Source: CAXXIC01 sp049315325
GTDB lineage: Bacteria; Bacteroidota; Bacteroidia; Bacteroidales; UBA7332
NCBI GenBank assembly: GCA_049315325.1
Contig: JBMOKJ010000014.1
Coordinates: 1-64,000, forward strand
DNA: 64,000 nt
Reading direction: 5' to 3'
Of this stretch, positions 27,428 to 37,891 are shown piece by piece (positions within the stretch are counted from its first letter, which is position 1; each line of letters opens with the position of its first letter). A program made the translations under genes and the position numbers. Under the pieces are notes generated by a model. The model saw only the letters and a list, made by a program, of their open reading frames with translations. It made no database searches and was not told the DNA's origin.

Positions 27428-27943
27428 CTATCTTTTCTTTTTCTGAGGTACTTCAAATTCGTTTTTGAGGCGGTTCAATATTTCGCCCACGGCAGGGCAA
27501 GTCTCTGAATTTTTGATGGTGAGTTGATGAATTTGGAAGAACTTTTTCCGATTCGTGTGCGGATATTCTCGGCACGCTTTGGGGCGATTCTCGTAGATGC
27601 TACAATAGTTGTCGTCGCGTAGAAAAGGGCAGGGCATGGAGCGAAACACATAATCGTCGTCTTCGTCCATCGTGAGGTAGCGATCTTCCACATCTTGTGC
27701 TTTGCAGCGCAGTGCAGATGCTATTCGTTGAATGTCGAGGTGGGTAATGCGTGGTCCGAGCGTTCGGCAGCAGTTGCCGCAATCGAGGCAATTTACCTCT
27801 TCAAAAACCTCTTCGTGTATGGCGTGAATTGTGTCGTCGAGATCGCGAAGTTGATTCTTTTTTATGCTTTTAAAGAAAAGAGAATTGCTTTTTGCTTGCT
27901 TTTTTGCCTCCTCTTCGAGGTAACGTGGATCGAAATTATACAT
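27428..27943 (-). CDS. YkgJ-type cysteine-cluster protein
   Basis: A 171-residue cytosolic protein with the metal-chelating cysteine pattern of the YkgJ/UPF0153 group: CLDCGNCCRTLGPRI near residue 54, then CPFLRDDNYCSIYENRPKACREYP near 105-130. It probably binds zinc or an iron-sulfur cluster, but the role is not known. It is convergent with recQ across 30 bases. Confidence 0.88.
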   Translation of the reverse strand: MYNFDPRYLEEEAKKQAKSNSLFFKSIKKNQLRDLDDTIHAIHEEVFEEVNCLDCGNCCRTLGPRITHLDIQRIASALRCKAQDVEDRYLTMDEDDDYVFRSMPCPFLRDDNYCSIYENRPKACREYPHTNRKKFFQIHQLTIKNSETCPAVGEILNRLKNEFEVPQKKKR

Positions 27944-28046
27944 CTTTTTTTTGCAAATTTACCTTTTTTATAGAAAAAACAAGCCGTTATGGCGAAGAGT
28001 TCCGATTTCGTTCGATATTTTATTCTAAATTTGTGGATAAATTTTG

Positions 28047-28154
28047 TCGTAAGTCGAAAGTCATAAGTCGCAATCGTTGTGGAATTTTCCAATGCTTGTT
28101 TATTGTGATTTTTTTATTGTCATAACCCGCGACTTACGACTTATTACTTACGAC
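28047..28154. repeat. Palindromic element upstream of ruvA
   Basis: Arms near 28047-28070 and 28129-28154 consist of TAAGTCG/CGACTTA units and are near-perfect complements, with about 58 bases between them. It lies between the Cys-cluster gene and ruvA, ending 13 bases before the ruvA ATG, so it would be in the ruvA leader. No coding sequence inside. Confidence 0.7.
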
Positions 28155-28167
28155 TAATAAGATTAAA

Positions 28168-28749
28168 ATGTTCGATTATATTTCAGGTGAATTAGTTGAT
28201 TTAACGCCTACTTCTGCAACCATCGATTGTGGCGGATTAGGCTATTATATTCATATTTCACTCAATACATACCAGTTTTTGAGTGTTGGGCGCAAAGAGC
28301 GTCTGTTTGTCTATGAGGCTATTCGCGAAGATGCACATTTGCTGTATGGTTTTCACGAGAAGCGTGAACGCGAGCTCTTTTTGCTCTTGATTTCGGTTTC
28401 GGGAGTAGGAGCCAATACGGCGAGGATGATTCTCTCGTCGATGACCATCACCGAATTGGAAGGAACTATCGCTGCCGGCAATTCGATGCTGCTTAAAACA
28501 GTGAAAGGAATAGGCGCAAAAACAGCAGAACGTATCATTGTCGATTTGAAGGATAAAATAAAAGCATCTGGTGATTCGTTAATAATGGGTGCTGTGGCGC
28601 AGAGTGCTGTAGAGGGTGAAGCGATTGCTGCTTTAGTGATGCTCGGTTTTGTGCAAACTGCTTCGGCAAAAGCAGTTCGGAAATTGCTTACAGAAACGCC
28701 GCTAATGAGTGTGGAGCAGGTGATAAAGGCTGCTCTCAAGATGCTTTAA
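28168..28749 (+). CDS. ruvA: Holliday junction DNA helicase subunit RuvA
   Basis: A 193-residue junction-binding subunit that works with RuvB in branch migration. The N-terminal OB domain is MFDYISGELVDLTPTSATIDCGGLGYYIH. Helix-hairpin-helix motifs are LISVSGVGANTARMIL near residue 75 and LLKTVKGIGAKTAERIIVDLKDKI near 112. The small C-terminal domain (AIAALVMLGFVQTASAKAV) contacts RuvB. ruvA directly before sprA is a recurrent arrangement in this phylum. Confidence 0.97.
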   Translation: MFDYISGELVDLTPTSATIDCGGLGYYIHISLNTYQFLSVGRKERLFVYEAIREDAHLLYGFHEKRERELFLLLISVSGVGANTARMILSSMTITELEGTIAAGNSMLLKTVKGIGAKTAERIIVDLKDKIKASGDSLIMGAVAQSAVEGEAIAALVMLGFVQTASAKAVRKLLTETPLMSVEQVIKAALKML

Positions 28750-28815
28750 TGGTCGTTAGAATAAGAAAACACACACGTTGCAGATTGTAACCTACAACTT
28801 ATAACTATTTTAGTT

Positions 28816-31800
28816 TTGAAAAGATTTCGTTCACTTTTTGTCTACATACTTCTAACGGCTATTTTAGGGAGCTTTTTTGGCGTTTTGGCGCGTAATCAAG
28901 CAACGACTCAAGCCGTAAAACAAAAACCCGTTGATAAAGATTCAACCAAAGTGCGCTACCCTGTGGCGAAAACGGCTCCTTCGGATCTCAAAGAGTTGAC
29001 AACCGATCGTCCTGCCGATTTGCCAAACCCCAAGAATGTAAATACCGTAGTCGAATACGACCCTTTGACACGCAATTATGTGATTCGCACCAAAGTGGGC
29101 GATATGGAGATTTCGACTCCAATGTTACTTACCGAGAGTGAATACATGGACTATTCGTTCTCTAATTCGTTGAAGAAATACTACCGCGAAAAGAATGCCG
29201 AGTCGAATGGCAGCAAATCGAACAGCCTGAGTTTTATGGATGTGAAAATCGGACTTGGACCTGCCGATAAGCTTTTTGGACCTGGTGGAATTCAGATTCG
29301 CACACAAGGTTCTGCAGAAGTTGGCATGGGTTTCAAAACCAATAACATTCAGAATCCGACGCTTCCCGAAAGATCAAGAAACCGCACATATTTTGACTTC
29401 GACGAAAAAATCCAATTGAACGTAAATGCTAAGGTAGGGGATAAGGTCAATTTCAACCTGAACTACGACACGGAGGCAACATTCGATTTTGACACCAAAA
29501 AGATAAAACTTCAATACGAAGGAAAAGAGGACGAAATCATTAAAAGCATTGAAGCTGGTAATGTGAGTATGCCAGCATCTGGGTCACTGATTCGTGGTTC
29601 ACAAGCTCTTTTTGGGATAAAGACTACCATGCAATTTGGTAAGCTGAAAGCAACAGCCCTTTTGTCGCAACAAGAGTCTGAATCGAAAACAGTGAATGCA
29701 AAAGGTGGCGTGCAAACGACTCCCTTCGAAATTAAAATCGACCAGTACGACGAGAACCGTCACTTCTTTTTAGCACACTATTTTCGCGATAATTACGACA
29801 ATTGGATGAGCAAAATGCCATTCATCTCGTCGGGAATTGTAATCAATCGCATCGAAATGTGGATTACCAACAAGCGTGGGAATTACGATAATTCGCGCAA
29901 CGTGATTGGATTTACCGATTTAGCAGAGAGCGATTCGATTCAAAATAGGAGTAAATGGTATCAACCTTCGGTGAAAGAACCATCCAATGGTGCAAATAAG
30001 GAGTTTGCTACAATGCAGGGTTTAACAAATCTGCGCGACATCAGTAAAACAACACAAGAACTTGATCCAAATGGAATTATCGGTGGCAGAGACTACGAAA
30101 AAGTAGAAAGCGCACGCCGACTCGACCCTGCTGAATATACGGTAAACAAGCAATTGGGCTACGTTTCGTTGAAGACTTCGCTGCAACCCGATGAAGTGTT
30201 GGCCGTTTCGTATGAATACACCAAAAACGGAACCGTGTATCAAGTTGGGGAATTTTCGACAGACAATACTTCTTCAAATTCGACTTTGTTTTTGAAATTG
30301 TTGAAAAACACCTCTTTCTCACCCGATACGAAATTGTGGTATTTAATGATGAAGAACGTCTATTCGCTGAATGCTTATCAAATTCAACCTGAGAAATTCA
30401 GACTTGATATTCTTTACCAAAGCGACACTACTGGAACGTATGTAAACACAATCCCAGACGGAAACATCAAAAACAAAGTGTTGCTCAAAGCAATGGGACT
30501 CGACCGCCTCGATTCTAAAAATGAACCTTATCCCGATGGCTTCTTCGATTATGTAGAGGGTTTCACGGTCTCCTCACAAAACGGTAAAATATTCTTCCCT
30601 GTCAAGGAACCGTTTGGGAAAAACCTTCGTGCGCAAATTGGTGACGATAAGATTGCAAATAAATATGTCTTCCAGGAGCTTTATAATCTGACGCTCACAG
30701 AAGCGCGTCAAATAGCCGAAAAGAATAAATTCGTGCTGAGAGGAGAGTACAAATCGTCGAGTGGTGCAGAGATTCGCCTCAATGCGATGAATGTACCTCG
30801 TGGATCGGTGAAGGTGACGGCTGGTGGAGCTCCATTGCAGGAAAACACGCAATACACCGTCGATTATGCCATGGGTGTGGTCACGATTCTCGACGAAAAT
30901 ATTATCCAATCAGGAACGCCGGTCAGTGTGTCGCTCGAGAATCAGTCGGCCTATAGTATGCAGCGCAAGACCTTGATGGGCTTGAATTTGAATTACGAAT
31001 TCAACGAGAATTTCAATGTGGGTGGTACGCTGATGCACCTCTCAGAAAAGCCGTTGACCCAAAAAGTGAATATGGGCGATGAGTCGATTAGCAACACCAT
31101 TTGGGGATTGAATACGTCGTATCGCACACAGTTCAGATGGTTGACAAATCTGATCAACAAAGTGCCGTTTATCAATGCCACAGCGCCATCGCAACTGTCA
31201 TTTAACGCAGAGTTTGCACAAGTCAGACCAGGTCACCCTGCAGAACTTGAAGCACAAGGTGTTTCGTATCTCGACGATTTCGAATCTACCAAAATTGGGT
31301 ATAGTTTACGCGAATATTACCCGTGGTCAATCAGTAGCACGCCGTACAGCGACGGTTTAAATCCGTTGTTCCCTGAAGCCAAAAACTCCAACGATGTGAG
31401 TTATGGAAAAAACCGAGCTCTCTTGGCGTGGTACCAGATAGATGGTATTTTCACCCGAAAGACTTCGACGTTGATGCCAGCACACATCAAGGGTGATGCC
31501 GATATGCGCTCAAATCACTTTATGCGTGAGGTGTTGGAAACGGAGATTTTCCCCAACAAACAAGCCTCGTATGGCGAATCAGCTATTTTGCCTGTGCTCA
31601 ATATGGCTTATTATCCAACAGAAAGAGGTCCATACAATGTGGATGATCAAATGAATACCAATGGAACGCTGATGAATCCAGAGAAACGCTGGGGAGGAAT
31701 GATGCGTAAATTGGATGTGACTGACTTCGAAGCATCGAACATCGAGTACGTCGAGTTTTGGGTGATGGATCCATTCAACAGTAGCAATACCACTGTAAGT

Positions 31801-34800
31801 CCGCAAGGGGGCGATTTGTATTTCAACTTAGGAGAGATGTCAGAAGATATTCTTCGCGATGGAAAGAAATCGTTTGAGAATGGTATTCCGATTGATGGAG
31901 ATAAAACACTGACCGAAGAGACCGTTTGGGGAAAAACACCGCGTCGTCAGTCGTTGGTTTATGCATTTGACAATACCGTTGGAGCACGATCGAAGCAAGA
32001 TGTTGGTTTTGATGGTCTTTCGGATGATGGAGAAAAGTCGTTCTCCACCTATAGCAATTATCTTTCGAATTTGAAAAGCAGAATGCCTGCCGATACCGTT
32101 GTAAAATATTTCGAAAATGACCCTGCTGGAGATGATTTTCACTACTACAGAGGCACAGATCTCGACAATGCCAGAGTAAATATTCTCGACCGCTACAAAC
32201 GCATCAATGGGACTGAAGGTAACTCTACATCGGAGAGTGCTGCATCTAAGAATGTACCTGATGTGGAAGACATCAATCAAGACAATACGTTGAACGAAGG
32301 CGAACGCTATTTCCAATATAAAGTTTCGATTCGTCCCGGAGATATGAATTCGGTTAAAAACAAATATCTGACCGATACGCGCACAGCAAATGTAAAGTTG
32401 GCTAATGGCAAAACAGAAGAGATAAAGTGGTATCAATTTAAAATTCCAGTTCGCTCGTATGACGAACGTATTGGTTCTATTCGCGATTTCAAGACCATCC
32501 GATTTATGCGGATGTTTATGACTGGATTCAAAGAGACTACCATTTTGCGTTTTGGTACGTTGGAATTGGTGCGTGGTGAATGGCGTAAGTACGAACAGGC
32601 TCTCAATGCATCAAATAGCTTGAGTCCGAATGGCACAATCGATGTGGCTGCGGTCAATATTGAGGAGAATTCGAATCGTCAACCGGTGAATTATGTGTTG
32701 CCTCCAGGTGTAACACGGGTAATCGACCCAAGCCAGCAGCAACTTCGTCAGCTCAACGAGCAGGCACTTTCGATGAAAGTAATAAAACTTGACAGCAAAG
32801 ATGCGAAGGCCATCTACAAGAGTTCGGGCATCGATTTACGCCAATACAAACGCTTGCAAATGTATGCTCACGCCGAGAAGTTAATTGACGACGATACCGA
32901 TTTGGATGAAAATAAAAAAGAATTGTCTGTTTTCATTCGTTTAGGTTCTGATTATAAAAATAACTACTACGAATACGAGGTGCCTTTGAAACTGACTAAG
33001 CCAGGCTCATATAGCAACAACAGCACTAATGATCGTCAATCGGTGTGGCCAAATGAGAACTTGATTGATGTGGCTTTCGAAGATTTGACCAATGTGAAGA
33101 TGGCTCGTAACCGTGAAATGAGAGCAGTAAACTCCAAAATCACGTTCCAAACACTTCGCTCGTATGCGCAGAGTAATGGTAAAACGATTTCAATCATTGG
33201 TAATCCATCAATTGCTGAAGTAAAAACCATTATGATTGGTGTTCGCAACAACTCAAATAGTCCGAAATCGGGTGAAGTGTGGGTAAATGAGTTGCGGGTA
33301 AATGGCTTCAACGAAGATGGCGGATGGGCTGCCAATGCAAACGTGAATCTGTCGATTTCAGATATTGCGACGCTCAATCTGAGTGGTGCGAAAGAGACTG
33401 CTGGCTTTGGTGGGGTGGAGCAAAAAGTGAACGAACGACGCAAAGACGATTTCTACCAATACAACATTGCAACGACTGTGGAACTGGGTCGATTGATTCC
33501 TGAAAAGATTAAGCTGAAAGCACCTTTCTTCTACTCTTATTCAGAGCAAGTGACCTCGCCTAAATACAATCCATTGGATCAGGATTTACTCTTAACCAAT
33601 GCGTTGGATAATTTGACCACACAGGCCGAAAAGGATTCGCTCAAGAGCTACACCCAGGATGTGGTGACGGTGAAAAGCATGAGTTTGACCAATGTGAAGT
33701 TCGATGTACAGAGCAAATCACCAATGCCTTACGATCCTGCCAACTTCTCGTTTGGCTATGCCTACAACGAAAACAACAAACACAATCCGGTGACCAATTG
33801 GGAAATCAGCAAAGATTACCGTGGTACGTTTGCCTACAACTATTCGCCATTGCTCAAGCCTTGGCAGCCATTCTCGAAGCTGAAACCGAAATCGCTTCAG
33901 GTGGTAAAAGATTTGGAGATAAACTTGTTGCCAAACAGCTTCGGATTCAACTCCAACATCATGCGCAACTACTACGAAATGTTGCCGCGCGACCTAAACG
34001 ACCCTACTATAAAGGTAAACAAAAGCCTCCTGTCGTTTAAAAAAGATTTCCTGTGGGATCGCCAATTCAACATGCGTTGGGATTTCACCAAAAACATTCG
34101 ATTTGATATTCAGAGCGGAACGAATGCGCGCATTGATGAAACAAACACGGCGCTCAACTGGAATCTGTTCCCCGAGAATTATGAGAATTGGAAAGACACA
34201 TTGATGATGAACCTCAAGAAATTGGGTCGTCCGCTCACGTATGCACAAACCGCCAATCTATCGTGGGATATTCCGTTGTCAAAAATAAAACTGCTCGATT
34301 GGACCAACGCTGAAGTGAAGTACAACTCAAGCTACAACTGGGATCGTGGAGCGTTTATCAATACAAAAACTGAAATGGGTAACACCATCCGCAATCAGAT
34401 GCAGTTGTCGTTCGATAGCCGCTTCAACCTTGAGCAGCTCTACAACAAAGTGAACTTCCTCAAAGATGTGAATCGAAAATTCTCGTCAAACGGAACTCAA
34501 AACCGTCAACAGGTGAAAGCAAAAGAGTTTAAAGGAACAGTTGTTTTGCGTAAAGATTCGGTGATATTGGTGCATCACAATTTGAACGACAAAAACATCA
34601 AAGTGACCGCTCGAAAGAGTGATAACGGATTCTTCGCGCTCGACTACAAGGTGGTCGACAACAATACCATTGCGATACGAAACAAAGGCACTCAGTCCCT
34701 GAATGTGACGGTGTTGCAGGAGCTTAAGAGTGAAGAGCCTATAGCGCTCGATGTGGCAAAATACGTGGCACGTGGTTTGATGAGTGTGCGCAACGTGTCG

Positions 34801-36192
34801 ATAAGTTACAAACGCACCAATTCGTTGGCATTGCCATCGTTCCGCCCCAACATTGGAGCCAACTTCGGACAGGGTCGGGAAGAGGGTGTTATGTCACCGG
34901 GTCTTGATTTTGCCTTTGGTTTGACCGACGAAAGCTATGTGAGAGATGCCATCGATCGCGGTTGGATGCTCATCGATAGCACGCTCACTGCTCCGGCGGT
35001 TTTCAACCGAATGGACGAATTGATGATTCGTGCTACGGTAGAGCCAATTAAAGGATTGAAAATTGAATTGAATGCCAACCGTTCCATCACCAACAACAAA
35101 CAAATACAGTTTATGTACACAGGCTCACCAGAGATTTTTGGTGGAAGCTTCACGATGACAAATATTGCCATATCTACAGCGTTGAAATCGGTGGATGCAG
35201 CGAATGGTTACAAATCGGATGCGTTCGATCAGTTCCTCAAAAACAGAGCAATTATTGCCGATCGTTTGGAATCGAAATACGCCAACACCAACTACCCAAC
35301 CACTGGTTTTGTAACTGCTGCAGGAGGTAAGGTGGTGCCAGGTAGTCCGTATGACCCTGCAAACGGCGGTGTAGGCTTGAACTCACCCGATGTGTTGATT
35401 CCAGCATTCATTGCGGCATACACGGGCAAAGATGCAAACTCGGTTGAAACAACGGCATTCCCATCGTTGAAGAGCTTGCTGCCCAACTGGCGCGTGACCT
35501 ACGATGGATTGATTCAGATTCCGTTCATCAAAAACAACCTCAAGTCGATCAATATCTCACACGCATATCGCTCAGTTTACAGCGTGGGTTCTTACAATTC
35601 GTATCTCAACTGGTCGCAAGCCGGACATGCGGATGGCGATTTAGGCTTTATTCGCGACGTGTTGACAGGCAACCCTACACCCGCTTCGCCTTACGACATT
35701 TCGTCGGTGAACATTACCGAAGCATTCAGTCCGCTGATTGGCGTAGATGCCACGTTGAAGAACAACATGAGTCTGCGCGCAGAATACAAAGATTCGCGCA
35801 ACGTTACCTTAAACCTCTCTTCGAATCAGTTAGTGGAGACCCTTTCGTCGGAGTTTGTGTTTGGATTGGGGTATAAAATTGCAGATTTCAAGATTTTCCA
35901 ATCGGCGCAAAGCAGCAAGTCGTCTTTCAAAAACGATTTAAACATTCGTTCCGATATTTCGTATCGCCTCAATCAGGCGTTGATTCGCAAAATAGCAGAG
36001 GCCTTCACACAGCCCACAAGCGGAACAAAAAACTGGATGCTGAAACTCTCTGCCGACTACACCCTAAGCAAAGCATTGACGCTGCGCGGATTCTACGATA
36101 AGCAGATCAACACACCACTTGTGTCGTCAAGCTCGTTCCCTGTGTCGAACACCAACTTCGGCGTCAGCGTAAGGTTTACATTGACAAGGTAG
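28816..36192 (+). CDS. sprA: Type IX secretion translocon protein SprA (Sov)
   Basis: Giant outer-membrane protein of 2458 residues. In characterised Bacteroidota SprA forms the 36-strand barrel through which T9SS cargo crosses the outer membrane. An N-terminal signal sequence (RSLFVYILLTAILGSFFGVLA) leads into a beta-rich chain with recurring SprA units, for example PASGSLIRGSQALFGIKT near 250. Strand-rich sequence runs to FGVSVRFTLTR at the end, an aromatic-rich barrel finish. The start is TTG at 28816. No ATG precedes the signal peptide in frame, so TTG must be used. The gene is intact. Partners gldD and gldE lie at 46-48 kb. Confidence 0.95.
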   Translation: MKRFRSLFVYILLTAILGSFFGVLARNQATTQAVKQKPVDKDSTKVRYPVAKTAPSDLKELTTDRPADLPNPKNVNTVVEYDPLTRNYVIRTKVGDMEISTPMLLTESEYMDYSFSNSLKKYYREKNAESNGSKSNSLSFMDVKIGLGPADKLFGPGGIQIRTQGSAEVGMGFKTNNIQNPTLPERSRNRTYFDFDEKIQLNVNAKVGDKVNFNLNYDTEATFDFDTKKIKLQYEGKEDEIIKSIEAGNVSMPASGSLIRGSQALFGIKTTMQFGKLKATALLSQQESESKTVNAKGGVQTTPFEIKIDQYDENRHFFLAHYFRDNYDNWMSKMPFISSGIVINRIEMWITNKRGNYDNSRNVIGFTDLAESDSIQNRSKWYQPSVKEPSNGANKEFATMQGLTNLRDISKTTQELDPNGIIGGRDYEKVESARRLDPAEYTVNKQLGYVSLKTSLQPDEVLAVSYEYTKNGTVYQVGEFSTDNTSSNSTLFLKLLKNTSFSPDTKLWYLMMKNVYSLNAYQIQPEKFRLDILYQSDTTGTYVNTIPDGNIKNKVLLKAMGLDRLDSKNEPYPDGFFDYVEGFTVSSQNGKIFFPVKEPFGKNLRAQIGDDKIANKYVFQELYNLTLTEARQIAEKNKFVLRGEYKSSSGAEIRLNAMNVPRGSVKVTAGGAPLQENTQYTVDYAMGVVTILDENIIQSGTPVSVSLENQSAYSMQRKTLMGLNLNYEFNENFNVGGTLMHLSEKPLTQKVNMGDESISNTIWGLNTSYRTQFRWLTNLINKVPFINATAPSQLSFNAEFAQVRPGHPAELEAQGVSYLDDFESTKIGYSLREYYPWSISSTPYSDGLNPLFPEAKNSNDVSYGKNRALLAWYQIDGIFTRKTSTLMPAHIKGDADMRSNHFMREVLETEIFPNKQASYGESAILPVLNMAYYPTERGPYNVDDQMNTNGTLMNPEKRWGGMMRKLDVTDFEASNIEYVEFWVMDPFNSSNTTVSPQGGDLYFNLGEMSEDILRDGKKSFENGIPIDGDKTLTEETVWGKTPRRQSLVYAFDNTVGARSKQDVGFDGLSDDGEKSFSTYSNYLSNLKSRMPADTVVKYFENDPAGDDFHYYRGTDLDNARVNILDRYKRINGTEGNSTSESAASKNVPDVEDINQDNTLNEGERYFQYKVSIRPGDMNSVKNKYLTDTRTANVKLANGKTEEIKWYQFKIPVRSYDERIGSIRDFKTIRFMRMFMTGFKETTILRFGTLELVRGEWRKYEQALNASNSLSPNGTIDVAAVNIEENSNRQPVNYVLPPGVTRVIDPSQQQLRQLNEQALSMKVIKLDSKDAKAIYKSSGIDLRQYKRLQMYAHAEKLIDDDTDLDENKKELSVFIRLGSDYKNNYYEYEVPLKLTKPGSYSNNSTNDRQSVWPNENLIDVAFEDLTNVKMARNREMRAVNSKITFQTLRSYAQSNGKTISIIGNPSIAEVKTIMIGVRNNSNSPKSGEVWVNELRVNGFNEDGGWAANANVNLSISDIATLNLSGAKETAGFGGVEQKVNERRKDDFYQYNIATTVELGRLIPEKIKLKAPFFYSYSEQVTSPKYNPLDQDLLLTNALDNLTTQAEKDSLKSYTQDVVTVKSMSLTNVKFDVQSKSPMPYDPANFSFGYAYNENNKHNPVTNWEISKDYRGTFAYNYSPLLKPWQPFSKLKPKSLQVVKDLEINLLPNSFGFNSNIMRNYYEMLPRDLNDPTIKVNKSLLSFKKDFLWDRQFNMRWDFTKNIRFDIQSGTNARIDETNTALNWNLFPENYENWKDTLMMNLKKLGRPLTYAQTANLSWDIPLSKIKLLDWTNAEVKYNSSYNWDRGAFINTKTEMGNTIRNQMQLSFDSRFNLEQLYNKVNFLKDVNRKFSSNGTQNRQQVKAKEFKGTVVLRKDSVILVHHNLNDKNIKVTARKSDNGFFALDYKVVDNNTIAIRNKGTQSLNVTVLQELKSEEPIALDVAKYVARGLMSVRNVSISYKRTNSLALPSFRPNIGANFGQGREEGVMSPGLDFAFGLTDESYVRDAIDRGWMLIDSTLTAPAVFNRMDELMIRATVEPIKGLKIELNANRSITNNKQIQFMYTGSPEIFGGSFTMTNIAISTALKSVDAANGYKSDAFDQFLKNRAIIADRLESKYANTNYPTTGFVTAAGGKVVPGSPYDPANGGVGLNSPDVLIPAFIAAYTGKDANSVETTAFPSLKSLLPNWRVTYDGLIQIPFIKNNLKSINISHAYRSVYSVGSYNSYLNWSQAGHADGDLGFIRDVLTGNPTPASPYDISSVNITEAFSPLIGVDATLKNNMSLRAEYKDSRNVTLNLSSNQLVETLSSEFVFGLGYKIADFKIFQSAQSSKSSFKNDLNIRSDISYRLNQALIRKIAEAFTQPTSGTKNWMLKLSADYTLSKALTLRGFYDKQINTPLVSSSSFPVSNTNFGVSVRFTLTR

Positions 36193-36194
36193 TT

Positions 36195-36378
36195 TTTAAC
36201 CGCAAAGGAAGCAAAGTAACCGCAAAGAGCCGCAGAGTTTAAACACAGAGAACACAGAGTTTAGCACAGAGATTATTTCACCACATAGTCACATAGGGTA
36301 TAGAATAAAACATTAAACCTCTGCGCCCTCTGTGAAATCCTCTGTGTTTAAAATTCTTTCTCCTCCTTTGCGTTTAAA
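36195..36378. repeat. Palindromic CGCAAAG/CACAGAG element between sprA and rmuC
   Basis: The gap begins with AACCGCAAAGGAAGCAAAG-like sequence and ends with its rough complement (CTCCTTTGCGTTTAAA). Inside, ACACAGAG units oppose CTCTGTGT units. The whole behaves as one long imperfect hairpin of about 184 bases. It starts three bases after the sprA stop. Confidence 0.7.
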
Positions 36379-36393
36379 TAGAAAATATTCGTG

Positions 36394-36401
36394 TAGTTTT
36401 G
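36394..36401 (+). promoter_or_regulatory. -7 box for rmuC
   Basis: TAGTTTTG lies 31 bases before the rmuC ATG. A TTTG at 36367-36370 is 23 bases upstream, slightly too far for the consensus. Confidence 0.35.
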
Positions 36402-36431
36402 TATTTCAATTTTTTTAAAGATTAAATCATT

Positions 36432-37763
36432 ATGATGATACTTGAAATATTAATCTGCGTAACACTTTTGCTATTGATTGTGCTTGTTCTGCAAATGCGA
36501 AATGCCAAAAAGAGCGAAGAAGATACCCTCTTGAAACAGACCGAACGACTCGAAAAAGGAATTGCTGATCTCGAAAACAGATTGGAAAAGCGTATTGCGG
36601 ATTTCGAATTGCGACAAAAAGAGGAGTTTCGAAACAATCGCGACGAGATGGCGACCAATGTAGCAGCCAATAGAACCGAGATAAACAGCGCTCTCAAAAC
36701 CAACCGCGATGAGTTGACCGCAACACTGAAAGATTCGCAGACCAATCTGGATAAAAACATTGAATCGTTTAACAACCTGCAACGCGAGAAATTTTCGCAA
36801 CTCGATAAAACGCAGGTGGAGATGATTCGCAAAACAGAAGAGAAGCTCGAACAGATGCGCCAAACGGTGGACGAAAAGTTGCAGAAAACACTCAACGAAC
36901 GACTCGGACAATCGTTCGAAACGGTGGCGAAGCAGTTGCAAATAGTGCAAGAAGGATTGGGCGAAATGCGAAACATTGCACAAGATGTGGGCGGTTTGAA
37001 ACGTGTGCTGAGTAATGTGAAAACGCGCGGAATATTGGGCGAAGTGCAACTCGCGATGCTGCTTGAGCAGATATTGGCTCCCGACCAATACGAGGCAAAT
37101 GTACGCACCAAGAAAGGTTCGTCGGATGTGGTGGAGTTTGCGGTGAAACTGCCGGGCAGAGACGATTCTGATACAAGAGTCTATCTCCCCATCGATGCGA
37201 AATTTCCGAAAGAGATCTACGAACAGTTACTCGACGCCTACGAAAATGGCGATGTAGCATTGATTGAAACGGCTGGCAAAACACTTGAATCGACCATCAA
37301 GAAGATGGCAAAAGATATTTCGGACAAATACATTGACCCTCCGGGAACCACCGACTTTGCGATTCTGTTCTTGCCATTCGAAAGCATCTTTGCGGAGGTC
37401 ATTCGCCGTTCTATATTGCTCGAACAGTTGCAGCGCGACTACAAGGTGATAGTGACAGGCCCTACTACGTTGGCAGCTATTCTCAACAGTTTGCAAATGG
37501 GATTCCGCACGTTGGCACTTCAAAAAAGAAGCAGCGAAGTGTGGACCATACTTGGTGCTGTGAAGAAAGAGTTCGAAAACTTTGGAGGAATGCTAGAGAA
37601 GGCACAAAAAAACATCCATTTGGCAGGCGACCAAATAGGAGAGTTGATGGGAACGCGTAGCAATGCCATCCGCCGAAAATTGCGAGAGGTGGAATCGTTG
37701 CCAAGCAGCGAATCGCAAAGCATTCTTGGTATTGCGCCGCTCGATAGCGAAGAGGAAGTTTGA
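36432..37763 (+). CDS. rmuC: DNA recombination protein RmuC
   Basis: A 443-residue membrane-anchored protein of the RmuC family, related to restriction-endonuclease folds and thought to limit DNA rearrangements. One N-terminal membrane helix (ILEILICVTLLLLIVLVLQM) is followed by a coiled coil to about residue 180, then the RmuC domain: LSNVKTRGILGEVQLAMLLEQIL, YLPIDAKFPKEIYEQLLDAY, DFAILFLPFESIFAEVIR and VTGPTTLAAILNSLQMGFRTLALQKRS. Full length. A strong terminator follows at 37801. Confidence 0.93.
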   Translation: MMILEILICVTLLLLIVLVLQMRNAKKSEEDTLLKQTERLEKGIADLENRLEKRIADFELRQKEEFRNNRDEMATNVAANRTEINSALKTNRDELTATLKDSQTNLDKNIESFNNLQREKFSQLDKTQVEMIRKTEEKLEQMRQTVDEKLQKTLNERLGQSFETVAKQLQIVQEGLGEMRNIAQDVGGLKRVLSNVKTRGILGEVQLAMLLEQILAPDQYEANVRTKKGSSDVVEFAVKLPGRDDSDTRVYLPIDAKFPKEIYEQLLDAYENGDVALIETAGKTLESTIKKMAKDISDKYIDPPGTTDFAILFLPFESIFAEVIRRSILLEQLQRDYKVIVTGPTTLAAILNSLQMGFRTLALQKRSSEVWTILGAVKKEFENFGGMLEKAQKNIHLAGDQIGELMGTRSNAIRRKLREVESLPSSESQSILGIAPLDSEEEV

Positions 37764-37800
37764 GGCTCATTCCCTGAACTTTAAAGGGCATTGAACTGTT

Positions 37801-37838
37801 AAATGGTACGGAGATTAGCGCTTCGTACCATTTTTTTT
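37801..37838 (+). terminator. Terminator of rmuC
   Basis: TGGTACGGA near 37804 pairs with TTCGTACCA (one G-T pair, arm ending at 37830), followed by eight T. It lies about 40 bases after the rmuC stop. Confidence 0.75.
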
Positions 37839-37891
37839 AGATGGTTGAAATTGAGTAAAGAAAAGAGACAGAAAAATATTGAGTTCTATTT

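Noticed and set aside
36422..37111. 229-codon Ser/Cys-rich minus-strand frame over rmuC
   Set aside because: Typical antisense composition of a coiled-coil gene.
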